From: Cytobacillus sp. NCCP-133
Lineage (GTDB): Bacteria > Bacillota > Bacilli > Bacillales > Cytobacillaceae
DNA: 47,980 bases
NCBI RefSeq assembly: GCF_026011715.1
Contig: NZ_BRVM01000023.1
Coordinates: 1-47,980, forward strand
Direction of reading: 5' to 3'
Shown here: positions 34,187 to 41,750 of the stretch, one piece after another
Layout: each line of letters starts with the position of its first letter
Position numbering within the stretch: position 1 is the stretch's first letter
Position numbers and translations under genes: made by a program
The notes under the pieces: generated by a model
What the model saw: the letters and a program-made list of their open reading frames with translations, nothing else
What the model was told of the DNA's origin: nothing
The model's database searches: none

Positions 34187-34852
34187 TCAAGAACCCAAGT
34201 ATTCGGTTTCCAGTTCAGTCTCCTTTACTTCCTTATCAAAATAAACCTTATAGGCTCTGGCGTCCCGACTTGAACTTACGATTCGGCTGACCTCTTCCTC
34301 TATATAATGGATCGCCACTCCATCATCTGCTGCTATACCCGGCTTTATTTTACCAGCAGCCAACAATTCATGATAGGCAGGCCTTCTTTCCGCTTCTCCA
34401 TCGTAATGAGGGCAATTGCTTCCCTTCAAGAATCCCAGGCATGTCAAAGGCTCCAGTTTATCACCATAAGAATCCGTTACCCCCTCTTCAAACCAGCAAA
34501 TGGAGCCTGCGCTAATGCCGGCTAATAAAATCCCTTGATTCCAAGCCTTTCGCAAAATGCTGTCTAGTCCCCATTCTTTCCATAAAGCCAATAAATTCTT
34601 CGTATTTCCGCCTCCAACATAAATGATGTCTTTATCCAGTATAAATCCCTCTATATCTCTTGTAGGCGGTTTAAATAGTGATAAATGGGAGGGATTGCAC
34701 TTTTGTTTTTTAAAAAAGTCATAAAACCACTGAATGCAAACTTCTGAATCTCCTGTAGCCGTAGGAATATAACAGATTTTAGGATTTTTTTTACCTGACT
34801 GCCGCAGAATATATTCATCCAATAATGGATTCTCCGGCTCCATAGAAAACCA
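34187..34852 (-). pseudogene. pepE: Peptidase E (S51), fused in frame to MFS remnant
   Basis: From FSMEPENPLLDEYILRQ onward this is a nearly complete S51 aspartyl-dipeptidase. The catalytic Ser is in AGISAGSICWFEEG and the His in NCPHYDGEAERRP. IIYVGGGNTKNLLALWKEWG and GIAADDGVAIHYIEEEVSR are family blocks. Only about the first ten residues of the normal protein are missing. They are replaced in frame by MFS helices ending VGMMAGGG. The peptidase's own N-terminus normally ends in GGGGF, so the joint falls within a shared Gly run. No own start or ribosome site is visible; expression would depend on the damaged MFS part. Confidence 0.75.
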
Positions 34853-35687
34853 TCCGCCTCCAGCCATCATGCCAACTGAAAAAGCAATTTCAATGGCAGT
34901 CAGTTCCCATACATCCCCACCAAAGGTACGGGTGACCTGCAAAGGCGTCAGAAAGGCAGCAGGCGCCATTAGTACGATGAATATGGCAAAGAACAAGAAA
35001 AACTTCTTCAGGAAAGGGTTACTATTCACATATTGCAGCCCTTGTTTAAAGTCGCTGAAGTAGCTCGTTGTCTGTTTTGCTGCTGCTTTTTTGTGCACAG
35101 CGATTTTTACAAACGTCAACAGTGTCACAATGGCAATCGCCGCTGTGATGACATCGATGAAGAAGATGATCTCAAGTGATGCAGCTGCCAGCAAAACCGC
35201 ACTGACCATTGGCGAAACAAACATAATAACCGCTTGAATACTTCCGTTGGCTCCGTTTACCTTTGTGAGCTTATCCTTAGGGACAATCTGCGGCAGAATC
35301 GCTCCGACAGCTGGTGTCTGGATTCCTGTTCCGAGGGCTCGAATGGCAGCCATGGCAAACAGAAGCCATATCGATTCATTTCCATTATGAAGAGTATGGT
35401 TAGAATCAGCGTTAAAAATGCGATAAGACCATCTGCCAAAATAATCAGCATTTTCCGGTTGTATCGATCCGCCCAGACACCTGCAACCGGTAACAAAAAG
35501 AAGGTGGAATAAACCCGCAGATGATGAACAGTGTCATCATCAAACCTGATTCTGTCGTTAACGTTATATGCCACATAATGGCATATTGTACGAGGGACGA
35601 TCCAAAAAGCGAAATCCTCTGACTGCTTAAAAAGAGAATAATATTCTTCAGCCAATTCTCCTGAAGATTATGATTGACTGTACTCAT
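34853..35687 (-). pseudogene. MFS transporter, frameshifted and truncated
   Basis: The N-terminal half of a 12-helix MFS efflux protein. From ATG 35687: NIILFLSSQRISLFGSSLVQ, then YAIMWHITLTTESGLMMTLF. The frame shifts near 35510 and continues VAGVWADRYNRKMLIILADG, the MFS motif A loop. It shifts again near 35390 into GNESIWLLFAMAAIRALGTG and runs through IVPKDKLTKVNGANGSIQAV to the junction with peptidase E. Both shifts are explained by one missing base each. The second half of the transporter is gone. Confidence 0.85.
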
Positions 35688-36080
35688 AATTTATCACTCA
35701 TTTCTATATTAGTGAATTATCGCGTCTACGGGCAGGATAACTCCCGGTTCAAGACCAAAGAAATCATAGGAGAAAAAGTGGAAGTCAAACTGCTCCATCC
35801 AGCTGAGACTCCTAGAAGCTCTCTGGTCTAAACCAATCAGCGAGGAATAAAATCCCTGCTGATTGAAGTTTCACTTAATAAAACAAGCTTTGCCTATGTT
35901 CAATTGAATTCATTTTATTCTATTTCTAAAGACAGCAAAAAAGAGGCGACTTTCATCCCTCTTTAAAAATAACCGCTAAAGTTTGGGTTCCTTAAAAAGA
36001 CAGACCAATCCCTTTGCTCTGAACATAGGCAGAGCTTTCAAACGTATACTATGGCCGAATTATATTCCCTCAAACTGAAG
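35688..36080. other. Intergenic region with one short open frame
   Basis: A 39-codon plus-strand frame from GTG 35712 to 35831 (NYRVYGQDNSRFKTKEIIG, then VEVKLLHPAETPRSSLV) reads like a protein fragment but has no convincing ribosome site. It may be a remnant. AATCAGCGAGG and CCTGCTGATT near 35840-35865 can pair. Nothing else is supported up to the start of repeat copy B. Confidence 0.35.
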
Positions 36081-36134
36081 CCGTTAACATTTTTGCAGGA
36101 TTTCTTAATACACTTCTTTTAGAGGTGATAAAAA

Positions 36135-36575
36135 GTGCCAAGAGTACAATATACCGACAGTGACGTTGCATTAATGGCAAGGATGATGAGGGCAGAAGCC
36201 GAAGGTGAAGGAAAACTCGGGATGCTGATGGTTGGAAATGTAATTGTCAATCGCCGAAAAGCGAATTGTCTCGATTTTGAAGGTTTAAGGACCATACCGC
36301 AAGTGATTTTTCAAGTACAAGGAGGAAATTATTCTTTTGAAGCTGTGCAGAAAGGGAATGTTTTTTATAACAGGGCAAGAAGTGTAGAAAAAAGATTGGC
36401 CAAACAAACCTTAGACTATTGGAGACAGCATCCTTCCAAGTTTGCTCTATGGTATTTTAATCCATATGCTCCATGTCCCCCTACATGGTACGATCAGCCT
36501 TTTTCAGGACAATTTAAACTGCATTGTTATTATGAACCAAAGGCTAATACATGTGAAGGTGCTTATACGTGGTAA
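36135..36575 (+). CDS. cwlJ: Spore cell wall hydrolase CwlJ
   Basis: A 146-residue SleB/CwlJ-type cortex-lytic enzyme, close to the usual CwlJ length of about 140. It has no signal peptide, as expected for a protein made in the mother cell and placed in the coat. The domain begins VALMARMMRAEAEGEGKLGM, with the catalytic Glu expected in the RAEAEGE motif. It continues LMVGNVIVNRRKANCLDF, IPQVIFQVQGGNYSFEAV and WYFNPYAPCPPTWYDQP. It degrades cortex muramic-lactam peptidoglycan at germination. Start is GTG with AGAGGTGAT upstream. The partner gerQ is not in the window. A frameshifted duplicate lies at 29712. Confidence 0.93.
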   Translation: MPRVQYTDSDVALMARMMRAEAEGEGKLGMLMVGNVIVNRRKANCLDFEGLRTIPQVIFQVQGGNYSFEAVQKGNVFYNRARSVEKRLAKQTLDYWRQHPSKFALWYFNPYAPCPPTWYDQPFSGQFKLHCYYEPKANTCEGAYTW

Positions 36576-36578
36576 CAG

Positions 36579-36606
36579 CGGCCCTCGCGCAATGCGGGGG
36601 TTTTTG
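36579..36606 (+). terminator. Terminator of cwlJ
   Basis: CCCTCGC, loop GCAAT, GCGGGGG, TTTTTGAG. One T-G wobble replaces the pair found in copy A. Confidence 0.8.
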
Positions 36607-36697
36607 AGCTTTAAGTCTTCCTCACTCAAAGTAATATTCGTTTAAAGAAGAGAAGGAATTGTATACAAAAACATGGGATGTAATTTTATTCCCCCCT

Positions 36698-36754
36698 AAT
36701 GTAGCCCATCTTGGTGCAACAGCCTATGCACCTGAAAATACGATTGCTGGTTAA
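36698..36754 (+). pseudogene. Glycerophosphodiester phosphodiesterase fragment
   Basis: The 18-codon frame NVAHLGATAYAPENTIAG followed by TAA matches the start of the GDPD catalytic site, normally H-R-G-A-x-x-x-x-P-E-N-T. Here the Arg after the catalytic His is Leu. It begins exactly at the edge of repeat copy B. Nothing more of the gene is visible. Confidence 0.6.
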
Positions 36755-36851
36755 ATTAGGAGACCTGTTCGCCTTTCACCTGCATATGAACTCCTTTTCC
36801 CAGTTCTTACTTGCCGTTTTCTAACTTCCACTCCCCCCCAACACATTTCTA

Positions 36852-36879
36852 TTGACAGTTCAAGACTCCCTTCTATACT
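36852..36879 (+). promoter_or_regulatory. SigA-type promoter of riboswitch transcript
   Basis: TTGACA (36852-36857), 16-nt spacer, TATACT (36874-36879). The start would fall about 30 nt before the glycine riboswitch. Confidence 0.7.
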
Positions 36880-36907
36880 GTAGAATTATAAAAACAAACA
36901 CTTGCGA

Positions 36908-37083
36908 ATGACTGCTGCGGGAGAGAACGTATCGTACGTCACCGAAGGGGCAAATCTTTAGGAAAGATGAATCTCTCAGGTAAAAAGACCACAGCGGGAC
37001 GCTACTCTGGAGAGCGCATGATCCACCCACGGGGCAGGCCTTCTAAATCGGTAAACCTCTCAGGTACAAGGACAGAGATACTT
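36908..37083 (+). promoter_or_regulatory. Tandem glycine riboswitch
   Basis: Two glycine aptamers in series. The first has GCGGGAGAGAAC, CACCGAAGGGGCAA and GAATCTCTCAGGTAAAAAGA. The second has CTGGAGAGCGC, CACCCACGGGGCA and AACCTCTCAGGTACAAGGAC. These are the conserved cores of the gcvT-type motif. The following gene starts 16 nt after the second aptamer, and no separate intrinsic terminator is visible in the leader. Control may therefore act on translation, or through alternative folding with the ribosome site (GGGGGATTGT). Confidence 0.92.
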
Positions 37084-37098
37084 GATTAGGGGGATTGT

Positions 37099-37701
37099 AT
37101 GGTTTGGGATGTATTGAACGTGATTGGAACCATTGCATTTGCAATGAGCGGGGCAGTCGTTGCGCTGGAAGTAAAATACGATATTGTTGGCGCCTATGTT
37201 CTGGGATTAATTACAGCATTTGGCGGCGGAGCTATTCGAAACCTTTTTACTGGCATTCCAATCATAGAATTATGGCAGCAAACCACTCTTTTCATCGTTG
37301 CTCTTATCACCATCAGCATCGTCATCTTATTGCCAAGAAGCGCCGTTCAGCTTCTGACGAAATGGAGTATTTTTGACTCAATTGGCTTGTCAGCGTTTGC
37401 TGTTCAGGGGGCTATGTATGCACAATCCATTGACCTGCCCTTATTTGCTGTTATGTTTTCAGCTGCCATAACCGGTGCCGGCGGAGGAATGATCCGTGAT
37501 GTTTTGGCTCAGCGAAAGCCCATTGTTTTACGAGATGAAGTATATCTTCTATGGGGTGTTTTTGCCGGGTTTATTATAGGCATGGATTGGTTATCAGATT
37601 CCTATCATTTCTATATTCTTTTTACGATTACTTTAATGCTGCGGGGAATATCGCATCGTTTCAGCTGGAGATTGCCTGCCAGATCTATTCAAAAACAATA
37701 G
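37099..37701 (+). CDS. TRIC/UPF0126 family membrane channel, glycine-riboswitch controlled
   Basis: A 200-residue membrane protein with two homologous three-helix halves plus a last helix, the UPF0126/TRIC fold. Signature Gly motifs appear twice: GLITAFGGGAIRNLF and AAITGAGGGMIRDVLAQRKP. The first helix (IGTIAFAMSGAVVALEVKYD) is also typical. Bacterial members form trimeric channels reported to pass cations, and family members are found under glycine riboswitches, so this one may move glycine or a counter-ion. AGGGGGATT precedes the ATG. It is monocistronic, with a strong terminator. Confidence 0.93.
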   Translation: MVWDVLNVIGTIAFAMSGAVVALEVKYDIVGAYVLGLITAFGGGAIRNLFTGIPIIELWQQTTLFIVALITISIVILLPRSAVQLLTKWSIFDSIGLSAFAVQGAMYAQSIDLPLFAVMFSAAITGAGGGMIRDVLAQRKPIVLRDEVYLLWGVFAGFIIGMDWLSDSYHFYILFTITLMLRGISHRFSWRLPARSIQKQ

Positions 37702-37739
37702 GAAAATTTAAAAGCGGGATCCGATATATAATTTCTCTA

Positions 37740-37777
37740 AACCAAAATAGCTCACTTCAGCGTGAGCTATTTTGGTT
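37740..37777 (+). terminator. Strong hairpin terminator
   Basis: AACCAAAATAGCTCAC pairs perfectly with GTGAGCTATTTTGGTT around TTCAGC. It ends the TRIC gene and may serve the opposite strand as well. Confidence 0.85.
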
Positions 37778-37899
37778 TCTATTTTCAGCTGAAAATTGAT
37801 AATGACAAAGTATTTCACACCTTCAAACGGATTCGTTTTCATTCTTGTTCAAATAATTGCAAACAACATATCCCCTTAATTTTACACAAGCCTGGGACT

Positions 37900-38049
37900 C
37901 TATAACCCGCCACACTGGGGAGATTGGTTCTTATCTCCCTCAGCGAAATCGCAGCCTTCTTCAACTAACTCAAGTCCGTAGTTTGTATTGCTTATCTCAT
38001 TTAACTCTTCGTTTTGGGTGTCCTCAGGTTTTTCTTTATAAATTCTCAT
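37900..38049 (-). CDS. Small acidic peptide (49 aa), RiPP-precursor-like
   Basis: A 49-residue frame with a strong GGAGGAAAGTC ribosome site. It starts MRIYKEKPEDTQNEELNEIS and ends GLELVEEGCDFAEGDKNQSP, then QCGGL. The layout, an acidic leader-like half followed by a short stretch with two Cys and a Gly-Gly end, resembles small modified-peptide precursors, but no modification enzyme lies beside it. A similar C-terminus (PPECGEFYSPSLVLHMEL) can be read on the minus strand at about 30635-30690. It lies directly downstream of a PhzF N-terminal fragment. Function unknown. Confidence 0.5.
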   Translation of the reverse strand: MRIYKEKPEDTQNEELNEISNTNYGLELVEEGCDFAEGDKNQSPQCGGL

Positions 38050-38067
38050 GACTTTCCTCCAGAGTTT

Positions 38068-38208
38068 TTATTTAAAAGTTTTCTCTTTGAGGTATAAGAT
38101 TATTCGTAAATCATTCTCTATCCATTTTTCCAATGGACATACAGCCGCGGGGTTTCCTTTATACTTTACGTCTGTGAAGGCGTCGATTTGATAGATTGGT
38201 ATTCTCAT
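38068..38208 (-). pseudogene. PhzF-family protein, N-terminal fragment
   Basis: From ATG 38208 (GGAG site) the frame reads MRIPIYQIDAFTDVKYKGNP, then AAVCPLEKWIENDL, the family N-terminus with the conserved DAFT and GNPAAVC. After 34 residues it diverges (RIILYLKEKTFK) and stops. The C-terminal part of such a gene is found at 33124-33345 on the same strand, about 4.7 kb downstream. Confidence 0.8.
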
Positions 38209-38514
38209 ATTCTCCAACTCCCACAAAATTCATTTAATAAGCAGCTATTATGTAAATAAAATATTTAAAAGTCAGTCTTATCTTTCTCTTAGGATAAGTT
38301 GCAGATGAGGCTTGAATATCCTTAACCCACGTTACAGTCGAACGAAAATTGACCTCGATGACAGCTCTCCCATCAACTTATATTACTTGGCTACAGTTCA
38401 AAATGCACCTGATCCCGTTCACACTATAGTTCATGATAAATCTGTTCTTTTCCTATTATTGAATAGTTTCACAAATATTAAGCATTCTAAACTGTGAACG
38501 GGAGGTGAAACAAT
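38209..38514. other. Intergenic region, weak coding signal
   Basis: A 61-codon plus-strand frame (about 38312-38497) includes NPRYSRTKIDLDDSSPINLY and VQNAPDPVHTIVHDKS, which looks protein-like. It has no ribosome site and ends in a simple hydrophobic run. It may be a remnant of an unrecognised gene. Nothing else is supported. Confidence 0.3.
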
Positions 38515-38673
38515 TTGTCAAATCAAAACAGTAAGTCAGAGAAACAAAACACAAATTCATTAATAGGTAATGGTCAAGGTTCAGGATCAGAATATCACAG
38601 AGAACGTGCTGGTAAAGTTGAGGGATACGGTCAGCCGGATTCAGTTAATGGTGTAGAGAATAAAAACCGATAA
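38515..38673 (+). CDS. Small hydrophilic protein (52 aa), spore or stress type
   Basis: TTG start with an excellent GGGAGGTGAAACAA ribosome site. The product (MSNQNSKSEKQNTNSLIGNG, then SGSEYHRERAGKVEGYGQP and VNGVENKNR) is almost entirely polar, with Asn, Gln, Gly and Ser making up about half. It has no Cys, Trp or membrane segment. Such disordered small proteins are frequent in spores, but I cannot place it in a named SASP family. It has its own terminator. Confidence 0.7.
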   Translation: MSNQNSKSEKQNTNSLIGNGQGSGSEYHRERAGKVEGYGQPDSVNGVENKNR

Positions 38674-38691
38674 CAATGTATAATTCTGTTT

Positions 38692-38724
38692 AAGAGTGAA
38701 TTAATCTTTAGTTCACTCTTTTTG
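38692..38724 (+). terminator. Rho-independent terminator
   Basis: AAGAGTGAA and TTCACTCTT form a 9-bp stem, followed by TTTGC. It ends the 38515 gene. Confidence 0.75.
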
Positions 38725-39005
38725 CTTCATAGTTCTGTCCAATACGACTCGATTAAAGAAACCTGTCCCCTATAAATCTTTATTCCATCATGAAAATGGA
38801 TGATGTATTTGCTTTGAAACGATTTACGGAGCGGGTTTGACTTTAATCCCAATGACATAATCAATCTCAACATCAGTTACATCTTTATCCCTCAAATATT
38901 ATTCGTTTTTAAAACTCATTTCATAGGTTAATGTTTTTTCCTCTTCCTCAGCCTTAAGTCCATTTCATGAACCTCTGGCAGGGCTTAAACGCCTGCCATT
39001 AATAC
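38725..39005 (-). other. Intergenic region with degraded ORF
   Basis: On the minus strand a broken frame reads KAEEEEKTLTYEMSFKNE, stop, YLRDKDVTDVEIDYVIGIKV, then after a shift KSFQSKYIIHFHDGIKIYRG. This looks like part of a small secreted or lipoprotein gene with at least two lesions. No start is visible. Family unknown. Confidence 0.3.
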
Positions 39006-39045
39006 AAAAGCAGTGTGCACCTGTTTTGGATGCACACTGCTTTTT
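39006..39045 (-). terminator. Terminator of RsbR-type gene
   Basis: AAAAGCAGTGTGCA pairs with TGCACACTGCTTTT around an 11-nt loop; T-rich on both sides, hence bidirectional. Confidence 0.85.
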
Positions 39046-39058
39046 GAGTCGTTTAAAT

Positions 39059-39901
39059 TCACCCATGTATCTCCTCAAAAGCCTGATAAAGGTTGGCTTT
39101 TATTTGTATCCCATTTAGCTTAATGCCAAGGGTTACAATTGTCTGCGCCACTTCTGGACGAATTCCAGTAATGATTGTTTTTACACCGACAAGGGAAAGG
39201 GCTTCGATTACCTTAAATAATTGATCTGCCACCATCGTATCGACAATCATGACACCTGACAAATCCAATATGAGATGTGACAGCTTGAGCCTCACAGAAT
39301 GTTTTAATGTTTCTTCCATTAAGAGCTGTGCCCGGTCTGTATCAATGTTCCCGATTAGCGGCAGGATGCCCACCCCTTTAGAAAGTGGTACTACGGGAAC
39401 TGATAATTCAAGGAACGCTTGCTTAGCATTTTCCAAAGTTACCTGATGATATTGGACATAGGATAAGCTGAAACAATATACCGCATGATCCAGCAGGGGA
39501 TCTATCAGATAAATGACTCTAAATACCTCTGCTGCAGGCATATCATGCTCAGTCATGATTTCTTCTATTGCTTTCCAAATATATTTCCGATAGTAGCTTG
39601 CGTCCTTTAATGCTTCATCCAAAGAAATGCCAAGTTTAAAGAAATATTCGCCTGTCTCTTTGCCCCATTGATCTATTTTTGTATGATTCTTTTCTTTATT
39701 GTGATAATCGATTATCGCTTCACCGAACAAGCCAACAAAATCAGAGCGAATTTGGATAATCCGCTGTTCGATCATGGCAAACTGACTTCTCTCCAATACT
39801 GTCATCTGCACGCCGCGTATACGCTCTTCATGCAGCTTTTTTGCTATGCTATCTTTCTCTTTCAAAATCTTTTCCCCGATAAAACGCATCTGATTGCTCA
39901 T
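39059..39901 (-). CDS. RsbR-type stressosome protein (STAS domain)
   Basis: A 280-residue RsbT co-antagonist of the RsbR family. The N-terminal half is a non-heme globin-like sensor domain (MRFIGEKILKEKDSIAKKLH, IDQWGKETGEYFFKLGISLD). The C-terminal half is a STAS domain (LSVPVVPLSKGVGILPLIGN, HLILDLSGVMIVDTMVADQL, VKTIITGIRPEVAQTIVTLG). The Thr in VDTMVA is at the site phosphorylated by RsbT in RsbR paralogues. Such proteins build the stressosome that controls SigB or a related output. It is monocistronic, as distal RsbR paralogues usually are. The input signal is unknown. Confidence 0.92.
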   Translation of the reverse strand: MSNQMRFIGEKILKEKDSIAKKLHEERIRGVQMTVLERSQFAMIEQRIIQIRSDFVGLFGEAIIDYHNKEKNHTKIDQWGKETGEYFFKLGISLDEALKDASYYRKYIWKAIEEIMTEHDMPAAEVFRVIYLIDPLLDHAVYCFSLSYVQYHQVTLENAKQAFLELSVPVVPLSKGVGILPLIGNIDTDRAQLLMEETLKHSVRLKLSHLILDLSGVMIVDTMVADQLFKVIEALSLVGVKTIITGIRPEVAQTIVTLGIKLNGIQIKANLYQAFEEIHG

Positions 39902-40042
39902 TTTCTGCCCCCAAAATATCCAAATTTAACTAGATCATTCTCTCTCAAGCATATTTCTTTACCCGAATTTGAAGCTGTTAAACCTGGTTTCCTGATTTTT
40001 TAAAAATATTGGACAAGAAATAAGAAGGGGGTTCTCTTATAA

Positions 40043-40255
40043 TCTTCATGGCCACCTTTCTCCTGGCTCGAATCCCTTTTCCGGCTTCATGAACCCTTCA
40101 TGGCCATCTTTCTCCCGGCTCGAATCCCTTTTCCGGCTTCATGAACACCGCATGAAGACCTTGTTCCTTGCCCCACTCCGTCTTCCGGCTTCATGAACAT
40201 TCCATCACGCCCATCTTCCCAACTCCGCTACCCTTTCCGTCTTCATAAATCCACC
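40043..40255. repeat. 52-bp-period tandem repeat array B
   Basis: Four units. CGGCTTCAT (last unit CGTCTTCAT) starts at 40082, 40134, 40186 and 40238, exactly 52 bp apart. Units have diverged from array A (TGGCCATCTTTCTCCCGGCT in place of ACGACCTTTTTCCTC), yet keep the paired CATG sites 11 bp apart, for example CATGAACCCTTCATGG and CATGAACACCGCATGA. Confidence 0.88.
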
Positions 40256-40374
40256 TAACAGAATCCTCAAACAAACTCCCACTCGAATTCCCTTCGCACT
40301 CTGCCCTGCCCATTTTCCCATGGACAATCACCTGCCTTATCATAAAGCGAATATATTGTAGGAGTCATAAGGGG

Positions 40375-41133
40375 GTGATCAGGATCAGCGTTCTTTACAC
40401 AGCTAAATCCTCCGATCGGCACAAGCTCGAGGAATGGGAAAGAACGGCATTGGAAAACTTCGTGACAAAGATGGCTGATAAAGAGAAACCTTTCCCATGC
40501 ATCCCGGCCACAATAGGGTTTGGCAAAAATCAGCTGCGGTATGGGTTTGCGGATGATCCAAGGGAAGAGTCCTCCGTGAAACAAGTGACCGCACTTCTGA
40601 AAGAATTCACCGAGCAATCCAGAAAGTTTGGACACTACACCTCCCTTATCGTCTTCTATAAAACACCCGAAGATTTGAAGGATTCTTTTATAGTAGAAAA
40701 ATTTGAGCTGCTGTTCTGGCAGCAGTTAGCGAGTATAAGCGAAATCGATGAAATGGAGTGGCCGAAAGAGATTCCGAAAGACCCTTATAATCCGATTTGG
40801 GAATTCTGTTTTCATGGAGAAAAATTCTTCATGTATTGCGCGACCCCTGCCCACAAAAACCGGCAAAGCCGCCATTTTGATTGCATGATGCTTGCCATTA
40901 CACCGAGATGGGTTTTGCAGGAATTCATGAAAAAGAAATCGATTGCCGCGAGAATGAAGGAACAGGTTCGAAAACGACTAGAAAAATATGACATAATTAC
41001 AATTCACCCCGACCTGAACAGTTATGGAGCTGCAGATAATCTTGAATGGAAGCAGTATTTTTTAAGGGACGATAATACAAGGATTTCCAAATGCCCGTTT
41101 CAACGTTTTCTAAGGATGACAAAAAGGACCTAG
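40375..41133 (+). CDS. YqcI/YcgG family protein
   Basis: A 252-residue cytosolic protein of the YqcI/YcgG family, of unknown function. Matching blocks are EEWERTALENFVTKMADKEK, PFPCIPATIGFGKNQLRYGF, SLIVFYKTPEDLKDSF and LASISEIDEMEWPKEIPKDP. Near the end, FCFHGEKFFMYCATPAHKN carries His and Cys residues that the family seems to conserve. The start is GTG at 40375; TAGGAG lies about 10 nt upstream. It stands alone between array B and a terminator. Confidence 0.88.
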   Translation: MIRISVLYTAKSSDRHKLEEWERTALENFVTKMADKEKPFPCIPATIGFGKNQLRYGFADDPREESSVKQVTALLKEFTEQSRKFGHYTSLIVFYKTPEDLKDSFIVEKFELLFWQQLASISEIDEMEWPKEIPKDPYNPIWEFCFHGEKFFMYCATPAHKNRQSRHFDCMMLAITPRWVLQEFMKKKSIAARMKEQVRKRLEKYDIITIHPDLNSYGAADNLEWKQYFLRDDNTRISKCPFQRFLRMTKRT

Positions 41134-41163
41134 AATACACGCTACTGCGAGTTTTCTAGGTCC
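41126..41163 (+). terminator. Putative terminator
   Basis: GGACCTAGAA pairs with TTTTCTAGGTCC around a 16-nt loop. The stem includes the stop codon of the YqcI/YcgG gene. T-rich sequence is limited, so efficiency is uncertain. Confidence 0.55.
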
Positions 41164-41300
41164 ACCTGCTATTTATGTAATATTTCGTTCATAGTGAAGA
41201 ACAGAAGTTTATTGCGCTTCTCCTTAGGAATCGTCATAGCAGTATGGCATAGACTGAACCATCAATACCGGCAGTCCTGACAACTATATGTCTACCGTGT

Positions 41301-41750
41301 TCATTTTACCCTCGCCACCCCAAGTGCTAAGTTTTCCCATAAAATATGATCAATTTGTTTCCCTTCTTCATCCTTACATTCAATGATTAATATAACTTCA
41401 GCTTTTTTTCCCTTTAGAGTAGGCTTACTTTTTTTTATTTTGACCAGAATCAGATCAATCATAAAACCCAATAAAAACCCGCCGACAGCTCCAATCATGC
41501 CCCAATAGATAGGTCCCCAGTCCAGGATGAATCCTCTGCTGGCACCAACAACCGAAAAAATCACGGCAAGGAGCATTCCTTTATTGATCAGCGTTTCGCC
41601 ATCCGATGAGTGAATCGTATCAAACATTTTCAAGTCTTCCTTGCGATTATCTAACGGGATGGCAAAAATATCCTGAATCCCTTGCTGCTCAAGCTTTCTT
41701 ATGGCCTGTTCGAGATAGGGTGAATGGTCAAATGTAGCAAAAATCTGCAT
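41301..41750 (-). CDS. Membrane-anchored hypothetical protein (149 aa)
   Basis: The N-terminus (MQIFATFDHSPYLEQAIRKL, then EQQGIQDIFAIPLD) looks like a small ferredoxin-like alpha/beta domain, as in stress proteins that sense at the membrane. Two helices follow (LLAVIFSVVGASRGFIL, WGMIGAVGGFLLGFMIDLI), Gly-rich like glycine-zipper segments. The C-terminus (KGKKAEVILIIECKDEEGKQ) is a second short alpha/beta piece. It follows the 41751 gene directly (TAA then ATG), so the two form an operon and probably one complex. Function unknown. Confidence 0.75.
   Translation of the reverse strand: MQIFATFDHSPYLEQAIRKLEQQGIQDIFAIPLDNRKEDLKMFDTIHSSDGETLINKGMLLAVIFSVVGASRGFILDWGPIYWGMIGAVGGFLLGFMIDLILVKIKKSKPTLKGKKAEVILIIECKDEEGKQIDHILWENLALGVARVK

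Larger units (their letters stand above)
36081..36697 (+). repeat. Direct repeat copy B (cwlJ-containing, 617 bp)
   Basis: Near-identical to 29658-30272. It carries the intact cwlJ gene. Its right edge abuts a glycerophosphodiester-phosphodiesterase fragment, while copy A's right edge abuts unrelated DNA, so the duplicated block was moved or one flank was deleted. Confidence 0.95.

Noticed and set aside
36135..36575. Programmed frameshift in cwlJ copy A
   Set aside because: Copy B shows the zero-frame gene. Copy A has losses at two separate places without a slippery site.
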